From: Haloarchaeobius amylolyticus
GTDB lineage: Archaea > Halobacteriota > Halobacteria > Halobacteriales > Natrialbaceae
Reading direction: 5' to 3'
DNA length: 64,000 nt
Assembly (NCBI RefSeq): GCF_026616195.1
Contig: NZ_JANHDH010000001.1
Location: forward strand, 1,302,001 to 1,366,000
In this document: in pieces, positions 33,916-41,183 of the stretch
How positions within the stretch are numbered: the stretch's first letter is position 1
Layout of the letters: each line of letters starts with the position of its first letter
Program-made: the position numbers and the translations under genes
The notes under the pieces: model-generated
What the model was told of the DNA's origin: nothing
The model's database searches: none
What the model saw: the letters and a program-made list of their open reading frames with translations, nothing else

Positions 33916-35286
33916 ATGACTGTCGGCATCGTCGGCGGCGGCATCGCCGGACTCGCGGCGGCCTACCGGCTCCAGCAGGCGGGCTACGAGGCCCAGATAT
34001 TCGAAGCGAGCGAGGACATCGGCGGACTCGCGGCCGTCTACGAGACGGCGGGCCAGCCCATCGAGAAGTTCTACCATCACCTCTCGAAGTCCGAGGAGAC
34101 CATCGTCGAACTCGCCGAGGAGCTCGGCGTCGGCGACCGGCTGGAGTGGCCCTACAAGTCCGACGCCTACTACGTCGACGGCGTCGTCCACCCCATGGAC
34201 AAGGCCTGGGAGATCGCGGCGTACCCCCACCTCTCGTTCTACGACAAGTTCCGCCTCGGCATGCTCACGATGGAGGTCGACCTGCGCGGCGGCATCCCCT
34301 CCTTCGACACCTACGACCGGCTGGAGGACTTCGAGCACGTCCCCATCAGGGACTTCGTCGTCGAGCACACCACCCGGAACGTCTACGAGAGCTTCTTCGA
34401 GCCGCTGCTCGACGCGAAGTTCGGCAGCCGCAAGGAGGACGTCTCGGCGGCGTGGCTGCTCGGACGCATCAAGTTCCGCGGCGAGCGCGACCTGCTCAAG
34501 GGCGAGCAACTGGGCTACTTCGACGGCTCCTTCGCCGTACTCATCGACGCGCTGGTCGAGGCGGTCGGCCGGGAGAACGTCACCACGGGCGCCCGCGTGA
34601 GCGAGGTCGACACGGCCGGCGGACAGGTGTCCTCGCTGACCGTCGAGACCGACGCCGGCACCGAGAGCCACGACGTGGACGCGGTCGTGGTGGCGGCGAT
34701 GCCGAACGTCCTCGAGGACCTGACGGGGTACACCTGCGACATCGACTTCCAGGGCACGGTCTGTTCGGTCTGGAGCATGGACGAGTCCATCACGGACACG
34801 TACTGGCTCAACATCAAGGACGAGGCCCCCTTCGGCGTGCTCATCGAGCACACGAACTTCATCCCGGAGGAACGCTACGGCGGTGAGCACCTCTACTACA
34901 CCGCGAGCTACATCCAGGACCCGAGCGAGGACCTCTGGCAGATGAGCGACGAAGAAGTCGAACAGCACTGGCAGGACGGCATCCAGGACCTGTTCCCGCA
35001 CTTCGACCCCGAGATGGTGAACTGGGTCCAGACCGCCCGCAACCCGCGGACCGCCCCGGTGTACGAGCGCGGCTACCTCGACATGGTCGTCCCCTACGAC
35101 CTCGCCGACGAGGTCGCCGAGGGCGTCTACTACGCCGGGATGGCCTCGCGCGCCCAGTACCCGGAGCGCAGCCTGAACGGCGGTATCGTCGCTGGCTACG
35201 CGTGTGCCGACCGCATCGCGGGCAACGCGGCGGCTATCAGGGAGCGGGAACGCGCGAGCGAGGAACAGGCGTCGCTCGCGGAGTAG
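33916..35286 (+). CDS. FAD-dependent amine-oxidase/protoporphyrinogen-oxidase-like flavoprotein
   Basis: 456 residues. The N-terminal dinucleotide fold is VGIVGGGIAGLAAAYRLQQAGYEAQIFEASEDIGG (residues 3-37). YHHLSKSEETIVELAEELGVGDRLEW and HVPIRDFVVEHTTRNVYESFFEPLLDAKFG suggest the HemY/desaturase-like branch often found near polysaccharide or lipid genes. The C-terminal FAD contact is YYAGMASRAQYPERSLNGGIVAGYACADRIAG. The reaction is unknown. The start at 33916 is preceded by a weak TATA (CCAAAAGAAAC, 33878-33888). AATCCGA and TCGGATT (about 33825 and 33842) form a 7-bp inverted repeat just upstream, a possible operator. Confidence 0.85.
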   Translation: MTVGIVGGGIAGLAAAYRLQQAGYEAQIFEASEDIGGLAAVYETAGQPIEKFYHHLSKSEETIVELAEELGVGDRLEWPYKSDAYYVDGVVHPMDKAWEIAAYPHLSFYDKFRLGMLTMEVDLRGGIPSFDTYDRLEDFEHVPIRDFVVEHTTRNVYESFFEPLLDAKFGSRKEDVSAAWLLGRIKFRGERDLLKGEQLGYFDGSFAVLIDALVEAVGRENVTTGARVSEVDTAGGQVSSLTVETDAGTESHDVDAVVVAAMPNVLEDLTGYTCDIDFQGTVCSVWSMDESITDTYWLNIKDEAPFGVLIEHTNFIPEERYGGEHLYYTASYIQDPSEDLWQMSDEEVEQHWQDGIQDLFPHFDPEMVNWVQTARNPRTAPVYERGYLDMVVPYDLADEVAEGVYYAGMASRAQYPERSLNGGIVAGYACADRIAGNAAAIRERERASEEQASLAE

Positions 35287-35289
35287 GTT

Positions 35290-35662
35290 CCGTAGAAACC
35301 GAGAAACACGGCTTGGACCCGAACGGGAAACGTTGTCCCCGGACCACACGGCCATAGCTGGCTTTCGTCGGACTTTCACCGACTCGGTCGACCGAAGCCG
35401 ACTTCGGCAGGGTTTTCGCCTGCATGCCGAGATATTCCCGAAGTCCCTTTACAGGTACTCCGATACTTGGCCTTCACCTTCGACCGCCATGGCGGCCGAA
35501 CACTGGTCCGGTACGGTTCTCCTTCGGAGTCGTGACCTCGTTATCCTGTTACGGATTCTTTGGTGTTGACCCCTACTTCCGCCCGTCTCGTCCGACCCTT
35601 ATGAGGCCGGTTCGATCTGGACGTGAAGCGTCCGGTGCGCCCCCGTGATTCCCGGTGGGCAT
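35290..35662 (-). ncRNA. Candidate structured non-coding RNA
   Basis: The 474 bp between two genes (35287-35760) lack a frame with haloarchaeal codon use and are visibly less GC-rich than their neighbours. Read on the minus strand they form many hairpins with A-rich loops: AUCC/GGAU, CUCC/GGAG, a 22-nt imperfect palindrome (35479-35500, about nine pairs), GCAGG/CCUGC with loop CGAAAAC (35407-35423), CCGAAG/CUUCGG (35392-35407), GUCGG/CCGAC with loop UGAAAGU (35367-35383), and GGACG/CGUCC (35619-35633). A TATA box (CTTTATC, 35685-35691) would start RNA near 35662. It lacks the RNase P GAGGAAAGUC and SRP helix-8 motifs. Ends are approximate; a decayed gene is the alternative. Confidence 0.45.
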
Positions 35663-35684
35663 CCTAACGTAGGGGTGGGGAGCA

Positions 35685-35691
35685 GATAAAG
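35685..35691 (-). promoter_or_regulatory. TATA box for the candidate RNA
   Basis: The minus strand reads CTTTATC. Start of transcription would be near 35662, just where the hairpin-rich region begins. No long reading frame follows on that strand. Confidence 0.4.
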
Positions 35692-35760
35692 ATTTTGTAC
35701 GTTACCAAGGCACATGGTCCTGAGACCAAAACCGGTTGAGGAGAACCCGGTGCCTGCAGC

Positions 35761-36354
35761 TCACTCCTCGTCCTCGACCGCGTCCGCCATCCCGGGTGCA
35801 TCCGCGATGTCCACGTCCTCGGGCTTCTCCTGGCCGCCGACGACCAGGTCGCCGTCTGCGGTCTCGACGTACACGTCGTCCGCGAAGCCACCCTCGGCGT
35901 AGGGGTGCTCCGGGTCGTCGAGTTTCTCGGGCGTCGAGGGGGCGTCGGCGATGCCGTCTTCGGGGTGGAAGTCGCCCAGCGGGTCGTCGATGGTGATGCC
36001 GTAGGCCTGGAAGAACGACTCGTAGCGGTCGTAGTGCTGGTCGAGTTCGTCGCTGGGGAACTCCATCATCTCGGTCCAGCCGTGGTTGAAGAAGTCGAAG
36101 TTCGCCTGGATGTGGGTGATCTCCCGGGCCTCGGCCTCGGGCATGTAGTCCAGCGCGGCGACGTAGGTGTCCATCGTCGCGTCGAAGAAGTCGTCGAGGT
36201 GGTCGCGGCGGTCCTCGCGGTGCGCCTCGTCGGCCTTCTTCAGGAAGATGCTCGTGTGCATGTCGACGAGCTTCTCGTTGGCCACGTCGCTGATGACCGG
36301 GGCCGTGAGTGCGGTCTTGAACGCGAAGTGCTTGACGTTCTGGCGTATCTTCAT
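35761..36354 (-). CDS. DUF6149-like conserved haloarchaeal protein
   Basis: 197 residues from the ATG at 36354. MKIRQNVKHFAFKTALTAPVISDVANEKLVDMHTSIFLKKADEAHREDRRDHLDDFFDATMDTYVAALDYMPEAEAREITHIQANFDFFNHGWTEMMEFP is a mostly helical, highly conserved-looking block that I recall as DUF6149. The C-terminal 90 residues are acidic and probably extended (EGGFADDVYVETADGDLVVGGQEKPEDVDIADAP). No membrane segment, no catalytic motif. It is divergent from the second FAD oxidoreductase (168 bp apart) and lies just beside the candidate RNA promoter. Confidence 0.7.
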   Translation of the reverse strand: MKIRQNVKHFAFKTALTAPVISDVANEKLVDMHTSIFLKKADEAHREDRRDHLDDFFDATMDTYVAALDYMPEAEAREITHIQANFDFFNHGWTEMMEFPSDELDQHYDRYESFFQAYGITIDDPLGDFHPEDGIADAPSTPEKLDDPEHPYAEGGFADDVYVETADGDLVVGGQEKPEDVDIADAPGMADAVEDEE

Positions 36355-36522
36355 GCGTGGGCGGGGGTTGGGAGTGGAAGGGTAAGAACGTCCCGCCGCC
36401 GGCACGACGGCCGGAGTTCCCCGGGCTCAGGCGTGTTATCGCCTGACAGTGGACGGACGGACCCGTCAGCAGATTCGCTCGAATGGCAACCGACTTTAAC
36501 CCCCGCACCGAAGCCTGCGCGT

Positions 36523-37773
36523 ATGAGTGAGTCGTACGTCATCATCGGCGACGGTATCGCCGGTGGCTCCGCGGCCAAAACACTTCGGGAGGAGTCGCCC
36601 GACGCTGACATCGCCGTCCTGACGGACGAGGGCGAACCACTGTACAACCGCATCCTCATCAAGGAGTACGCGAAAGGCAAGATTCCGATGGAGGACCCCC
36701 TGTTCCTCCACGACGAGGAGTGGTACGAAGAGCGCGACATCGACCTCGAGCTCAACACCCACGTCACGACGGTCGACACCGACGAGAAGGTCGTCCGGAC
36801 CCACGAGAGCGACGACTACGAGTACGACAAACTGCTGGTCGCGACCGGTGGGACGCCGACCCAGCTCCCCGTCGACAACTCCGACGCCGAGGGCGTCCAC
36901 CACTTCTGGACGTTCCAGGACGCACGCGGTATCGCGGACCACTCGTCCGAGTCCGCGACCGGTATCGTCGTCGGCGCCGGCCTCCTCGGTATCGACTTCG
37001 CGGCGGTCTGTGGTGCCCGCGGCATCGACGCGAAGTACCTGATGCGCGGTGACTGCTGGTGGCGCTACGCCCTCAGCGAGGACGGCGGCGAGATCATCCA
37101 CGAGGCCCTGCGCGACATGGGCGTCGAGCCGGTCTTCCAGTCCGGCGTCGACCACTTCGTCACCGACGACGACGGCGTCGTCACAGGCGCGGTCGACCCC
37201 AACGGCGAGGAGTACGAGGGCGACTTCGTCGGCGTCGCCATCGGCCTGAACTTCAACACCGAGTTCCTCCGCGGCTCCGGCATCGAGACGGACAACGGCA
37301 TCGTCGTCGACGAGTTCATGCAGACCAACGTCGAGGACGTGTACGCGGCCGGTGACATCACCAAGTTCTACGACGTCATCCTCGAGGAACACGCCCAGAA
37401 CGGCTCCTGGGACTCCGCGAAGAAGCAGGGTGCCGTCGCCGCCAAGAACATGGTCAACGGCCACGGCGCCGAGGAGTTCCGCCACGTCTCCTCGTACTCC
37501 ATCTCGCACTTCAAGGACCTCCCGTTCGTCTCGTTCGGCCACCCGACCCTGGGCGACGACGACGCCGAGCGCAAGTACTCCGACACCGAGTGGCGCCGCC
37601 TCACCTTCAAGAACGGCAAGCTCATCGGTGGCGTCCTCATCGGCGACCTCAAGCTCCAGTCGACGTTCAAGCGCATCATCCGCGAGGAGCGCGACCTGAC
37701 CGGGCAGAAGGAGGTCCTGCTGGAGGAGGACTTCGACGCCGAGATGCTCGAGGCGCCGGCGCAGGAACAGTAG
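36523..37773 (+). CDS. NAD(P)/FAD-dependent oxidoreductase (pyridine nucleotide-disulphide family, NirB/rubredoxin-reductase-like)
   Basis: 416 residues. The FAD fold is YVIIGDGIAGGSAAKTLREESPDADIAVLTDE (5-36), with PLYNRILIKEYAKGKIP typical of NirB/Nox-like enzymes. The NAD(P) fold is ATGIVVGAGLLGIDFAAVCGARG (about 145-167), and the second FAD contact is TNVEDVYAAGDITKF (about 268-282). The C-terminal reductase domain (FVSFGHPTLGDDDAERKYS...GGVLIGDL) is present. It transfers electrons between a pyridine nucleotide and an unknown acceptor; no redox-active CxxC is seen. CTTTAAC at 36494-36500 is the TATA box, 26 bp before the ATG. Confidence 0.87.
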   Translation: MSESYVIIGDGIAGGSAAKTLREESPDADIAVLTDEGEPLYNRILIKEYAKGKIPMEDPLFLHDEEWYEERDIDLELNTHVTTVDTDEKVVRTHESDDYEYDKLLVATGGTPTQLPVDNSDAEGVHHFWTFQDARGIADHSSESATGIVVGAGLLGIDFAAVCGARGIDAKYLMRGDCWWRYALSEDGGEIIHEALRDMGVEPVFQSGVDHFVTDDDGVVTGAVDPNGEEYEGDFVGVAIGLNFNTEFLRGSGIETDNGIVVDEFMQTNVEDVYAAGDITKFYDVILEEHAQNGSWDSAKKQGAVAAKNMVNGHGAEEFRHVSSYSISHFKDLPFVSFGHPTLGDDDAERKYSDTEWRRLTFKNGKLIGGVLIGDLKLQSTFKRIIREERDLTGQKEVLLEEDFDAEMLEAPAQEQ

Positions 37774-37866
37774 CCGCGGACCCCGACTCGTCTTCTCGCC
37801 GTCCCGGAGATTCACGACAGGCAGAGGAATCTTTAAGCCCATGTGTGCCATACCATACCATGGCCC

Positions 37867-38097
37867 ATGGCAGTCAGTGAAACCGCGGAGGGCATCCTCC
37901 GCCTCACGGAAGTCGAATCGGTTCCCGCGGACGCGACGGTCCGACACGTCGATCAGCTGTCGGAGGACGCGTACGACCAGGTGATACAACTCGTCGACGA
38001 CGACGGACCGAATGCGCTCCAGGGGCCGCCAGCACCCGATCTCGCCGACGGCGAGATCATCGTGTTCACTGACTACCTGCGGGTCGAGCGTCGCTGA
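37867..38097 (+). CDS. Small acidic haloarchaeal protein, unknown
   Basis: 76 residues, soluble: MAVSETAEGILRLTEVESVPADATVRHVDQLSEDAYDQVIQLVDDDG, then PDLADGEIIVFTDYLRVERR. The compact size and strands suggest a small single domain. A TATA-like CTTTAAG at about 37832-37838 lies upstream, predicting a leader of a few bases or leaderless use of a nearby start. It follows the FAD oxidoreductase by 93 bp. Family not recognised. Confidence 0.6.
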   Translation: MAVSETAEGILRLTEVESVPADATVRHVDQLSEDAYDQVIQLVDDDGPNALQGPPAPDLADGEIIVFTDYLRVERR

Positions 38098-38190
38098 GAC
38101 GGACCAGAGGTACCCCTACCCGAGAGGCCGCCGGCCCACGCCGGGACGTTTTCCGATACCGTTTTCCGCCCGCCGAGGTGACCCTCTGGC

Positions 38191-38604
38191 ATGAACGGCG
38201 GCAACGATGGAACGATGACGTTGGCGTTCGAGCTGTCTGCACTGCAGGCGCTCGCGGACCCCGAGCACGTCTTCGACGACGCCCGGCGCTGGAGCAAGTA
38301 CGTGGGAGTCGTCTCCGACAAGCCGACGTACGTCGTGACCAACTTCACCCGCAAGAACCGCATCAGACAGGACTTCTTCTCCGGCCCCCGTGGGAAAGAG
38401 GAGAGCCTCGAGAGCGTCGGCGAGCAGTTCGACACCGACCGCCACGTCTTCGTCAGCACGACCCAGGAGGACGCCGACCTGGCCGACCGCGCCGGCTGGG
38501 AGTACCTGCCCGTCGAGGACGCGGCCGAGGCGGCCGGCTGGGAGCTTTCCGACGAGGACGAGGAGGCAGAGACCGAGGAAGCGACCCGCGACGACTGGCC
38601 GTAG
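38191..38604 (+). CDS. Conserved haloarchaeal protein (DUF7124-like)
   Basis: 137 residues. The core MTLAFELSALQALADPEHVFDDARRWSKYVGVVSDKPTYVVTNFTRKNRIRQDFFSGPRGKEESLESVGEQFDTDRHVFVSTTQEDADLADRAGWEYLPVEDAAEAAGW looks like a HAD-like or Rossmann-type small fold, with a very acidic C-terminus. I recall this pattern from haloarchaeal DUF7124, of unknown function. The start at 38191 gives MNGGNDGTMTL; an internal ATG at residue 9 is an alternative. It is followed after 40 bp by a membrane protein gene on the same strand. Confidence 0.65.
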   Translation: MNGGNDGTMTLAFELSALQALADPEHVFDDARRWSKYVGVVSDKPTYVVTNFTRKNRIRQDFFSGPRGKEESLESVGEQFDTDRHVFVSTTQEDADLADRAGWEYLPVEDAAEAAGWELSDEDEEAETEEATRDDWP

Positions 38605-38644
38605 ACAGGTAGCTATTTCTCGCCGGTCACGCTACTCGGCGGCG

Positions 38645-39511
38645 ATGGGTATCGACCTCGAAGACGCGGTCGTGACGGCCGTCGAGCGCACCGCGACCCG
38701 TGCTGGCGCCACGCTCGCGTGCTGTACGTTCCTCGTCCAGTTGCTCTCCGCGGTCGGTTTCGACACCGAACGAGCGTTCCTGCAGCGACGGCTCCGGCGC
38801 GGCCTCGCCGACGCGCTCGAGACGACCCCGGCGACGCTGCTCGACGGGGGACAGCTGGCGGTCTCGCGGGGGGCGCTCGGACTCTCCGAAGCAGTCCCGC
38901 ACTGGGTCGGGGCCGTGCTCGCGCTGGCCGCAGCGGTCCTCGGCATCGCGGTCACGGTCGTCGGCCTGCGGACGTTCAGCGGCTCGTTCACCGAGGCCGT
39001 GCCCCGGACCGCGGTCGCCGGCCTGCCGACCCGGACCGCCCACGCGGTGGTCGGCTCGGTGCTGTTCACCGTGCTCGTCGCCGGCGGGCTGGTGCTGTTC
39101 GTTCTCCCGGGTGTCGTCCTCGCGCTGGGCCTGTACTTCGTCACCGCGGCCATCGCAATCGAGGGCGACGACGTGCTCGCGGGGCTGCGCCGGAGCTGGT
39201 CGCTGACGGCCGGCAACCGCCTCGACGCCTTCCTGTTCGTCCTGGTGCTCGCGGCGGTGGCCGTCGCGGCATCCATCACCGCGACCGCGGTCAGCAGCCT
39301 CCTCGCACAGTCCGCGGACCAGACCGACCTCGTGATGCGGGTCGCGACCATCTCGCCGCTCGCCCGGGTCGCCGGCGTCGGCGTCACCAGCATCGCGACC
39401 GTCTTCACGGTCGCACTCACCGCGGCCGTGTTCGACCAGTTCCGGGCGACTGCGGCCGGGCAGGGGCCCGCGGACGACCTCGCGGACGTCGACCCCGAGT
39501 TGCTCCCCTGA
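38645..39511 (+). CDS. Multi-pass membrane protein, unknown (DUF7847-like)
   Basis: 288 residues with about five to six membrane helices: AVPHWVGAVLALAAAVLGIAVTVVGLRTF, AHAVVGSVLFTVLVAGGLVLFVLPGVVLALGLYFVTAAIAIEG, LDAFLFVLVLAAVAVAASITATAVSSLL and VATISPLARVAGVGVTSIATVFTVALTAAVF. The AIEGDDVLAGLRRSWSLTAGNR motif between helices is shared by a haloarchaeal membrane family near DUF975/GDPD-membrane-like proteins. No catalytic residues are seen. Start ATG at 38645. It may be co-transcribed with the preceding gene. Confidence 0.65.
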   Translation: MGIDLEDAVVTAVERTATRAGATLACCTFLVQLLSAVGFDTERAFLQRRLRRGLADALETTPATLLDGGQLAVSRGALGLSEAVPHWVGAVLALAAAVLGIAVTVVGLRTFSGSFTEAVPRTAVAGLPTRTAHAVVGSVLFTVLVAGGLVLFVLPGVVLALGLYFVTAAIAIEGDDVLAGLRRSWSLTAGNRLDAFLFVLVLAAVAVAASITATAVSSLLAQSADQTDLVMRVATISPLARVAGVGVTSIATVFTVALTAAVFDQFRATAAGQGPADDLADVDPELLP

Positions 39512-39582
39512 GCCGGGGCCGGGTCGCGGGGCGGTGTTCTGCAGGGCGTGGACTTTTGTCACCGTCGTGAGTGGGTCCAGCT

Positions 39583-39963
39583 ATGTCCGAGGACACCGAG
39601 GTCACGGTGGACGTTGAGGTCGAAGTCGAGGTCGACTCCGACGAACTGGAGATCGAGGCCGGCGACGTGAAAGAGGCCGAGGCGGAGCTGAGCGTCGGTG
39701 GCGTCGAGATAGAGGTCGACGTCGAGGTCGAGGTCGACGGGGAGGACGACGGGCACGAATCCGAGGAAGCCGAGACGGCCGACGACGGCGAGGCGGCCGG
39801 CGACGATGCGGAAGACGAGACAGGTCGTGAGGCGGGCGACCACGGGGCAGCCGGCGATGACGAGGACATCGACGACGAGGACGAGGCCGCGAGACGGTTC
39901 GCGGAGGCGAGCGACGACCCCGAACTCGAGGAGGAGTACGACGACGGCCCCATCTACGAGTAG
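39583..39963 (+). CDS. Ultra-acidic low-complexity protein
   Basis: 126 residues in which nearly half are Asp or Glu and Lys/Arg are rare. The first 55 residues alternate Val with acidic residues (TEVTVDVEVEVEVDSDELEIEAGD, then VGGVEIEVDVEVEVDGEDDG), a pattern that favours beta strands. The middle is Asp/Glu/Ala/Gly-rich and disordered-looking, and the end is DPELEEEYDDGPIYE. The ATG at 39583 is preferred over a GTG four codons earlier. There is no signal peptide. Extreme even for a halophile; it may bind cations or a basic partner. Function unknown. Confidence 0.65.
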   Translation: MSEDTEVTVDVEVEVEVDSDELEIEAGDVKEAEAELSVGGVEIEVDVEVEVDGEDDGHESEEAETADDGEAAGDDAEDETGREAGDHGAAGDDEDIDDEDEAARRFAEASDDPELEEEYDDGPIYE

Positions 39964-40038
39964 GTGGCCGGTCGGACCCGACCGACGCGCTCTCCCGAGA
40001 GCGCGGCACTTTTCACTGCCGGTCCCGGAGGGACAGGC

Positions 40039-40569
40039 ATGGCTGAACCACGCGTTCCGGGTGGGTCCGGAACCGAACTGTCGCTCCCCGACGGGCCGAC
40101 CGTGGCCGCGAGCGACATCGACCTCGGGATGCGAGAGTACGTCGAGGACGGTGAACGCTACGCGGTCGTGATGGACGTCCACCCGCCGTCGCGGTTCTTC
40201 CCGGAGTCGCTGGTCGCGGTGTTACAGGAGACGGTCGAGACAGCCGACGACTTCGGCGAGTTCGGGACGCCTCACCTGATGGGCATCGTGATGGAAGAGT
40301 TCCCGGAGAAGGTCGCGAGCGCCGACGTCTCTGACGACGGCACCATCGGCTGTTCGATGATATGGCTCACCGAGTTCGACTCGCGCCGCCTCCACGAGAT
40401 AATCGTCGAGCTGGTCGTCGAGCTGATGGAACACGCCATCAGCCACGCCGACGACGACGACGCGGTCAGCGACTTCGAACGCCAGATGCTGGAGTTCGAC
40501 GTGGCCGAGTTCGTCGAGCAGTACCGCGCCCAGCGCGAGTTCACGAGCGAGCACGATTCGGCGCTGTAG
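40039..40569 (+). CDS. DUF5815-like conserved haloarchaeal protein
   Basis: 176 residues. MAEPRVPGGSGTELSLPDGPTVAASDIDLGMREYVEDGERYAVVMDVHPPSRFFPESLVAVLQETVETADDFGEFGTPHLMGIVMEEFPEKVASADVSDDGTIGCSMIWLTEFDSRRLHEIIVELVVELMEHAISHADDDDAVSDFERQML matches my recollection of DUF5815. It is soluble and mixed alpha/beta. Homologues I recall have a Cys pair near residue 40; here that region reads VEDGERYAV and has none, so a metal site may be lost. The start at 40039 avoids an unlikely 25-residue basic extension. Confidence 0.65.
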   Translation: MAEPRVPGGSGTELSLPDGPTVAASDIDLGMREYVEDGERYAVVMDVHPPSRFFPESLVAVLQETVETADDFGEFGTPHLMGIVMEEFPEKVASADVSDDGTIGCSMIWLTEFDSRRLHEIIVELVVELMEHAISHADDDDAVSDFERQMLEFDVAEFVEQYRAQREFTSEHDSAL

Positions 40570-40651
40570 CGGGCGCTCGCCCCCGTGAGTGTGTCACTAG
40601 CCAGCATTGTCCTGCCCGCGTTTTATGCTGATGGACGTACTGTCGTCTCGT

Positions 40652-40897
40652 ATGTCATCCCGCCGGAGCGAGTTCGAACGGATCAGGGCCGTTCTCGCGG
40701 AGGCGGACGCCGACGAACCGCTGTCGGCGCGGCAGATCGTCGCGCTTCTCGAGGAACACGGCGAGGACATCGAGAGTGCCCACCGCGTCGCGACCATCCT
40801 CGGCCGGTACGCCGAACGAGGGGAGGTGGAGGTCATCCGCGACCAGCCCTACCAGTACCGTCTCCTCGACGAACAGGAACCGGACCCATCGGACTGA
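40652..40897 (+). CDS. Small winged-helix-like protein
   Basis: 81 residues: SEFERIRAVLAEADADEPLSARQIVALLEEHGEDIESAHRVATILGRYAERGEVEVIRDQPYQYRL. Three helices followed by a two-strand wing (EVEVIRDQPYQYRLL) give a minimal winged-helix DNA-binding fold. The TATA box TTTTAT at 40621-40626 lies 29 bp before the ATG at 40652 and fixes it as a leaderless start. Target unknown; it lies upstream of carB on the same strand, 286 bp from its start. Confidence 0.65.
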   Translation: MSSRRSEFERIRAVLAEADADEPLSARQIVALLEEHGEDIESAHRVATILGRYAERGEVEVIRDQPYQYRLLDEQEPDPSD

Positions 40898-41114
40898 CGC
40901 CCTGACTGGTTCTCCCGCGCCGACTGCTCCGTGCCCGGCAGCCGACGGTCTTCGCTGCTGGCGCGCCAGTACTGCCGCCACCGACAGCGTGGTGTCCGTT
41001 CTCGTACTGTGTCTTCGCGAGCGCAGTGCGCGCGTGGCCCGGTTCGGCCGCGTGGGCGCCCCGGACGACCGGGCCGGACCGTGCGAACGACTCGCAAGTT
41101 CGAATTTCGAAAAG

Positions 41115-41134
41115 CCGTTACGTTTCTCGTAGTC
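41115..41134 (+). promoter_or_regulatory. Putative operator upstream of carB (car element)
   Basis: CCGTTACG-N4-TCGTAGTC, with the inverted repeat TACG-N5-CGTA inside it. The same 20-bp element, identical except for its central 4 bases, lies upstream of carA at 53478-53497 in the same orientation relative to the gene. It sits 10 bp before the TATA-like CTTATTA (41145-41151). Just upstream (41099-41111) is a second palindrome TTCGAATTTCGAA. The position suggests an activator or repressor site, perhaps for the Lrp protein encoded next to carA. Confidence 0.6.
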
Positions 41135-41183
41135 TATCGTGGGGCTTATTACGATGTACGAATTTGCAGTGAACAAGATAACC

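Noticed and set aside
35424..35648. Plus-strand 74-codon frame inside the structured region
   Set aside because: Its codons do not show the G/C third-position bias of this genome, and its sequence has no recognisable motif.
35290..35662. RNase P RNA, SRP RNA or group II intron
   Set aside because: The RNase P GAGGAAAGUC block, SRP helix-8 sequence and intron domain V triad are not found on either strand.
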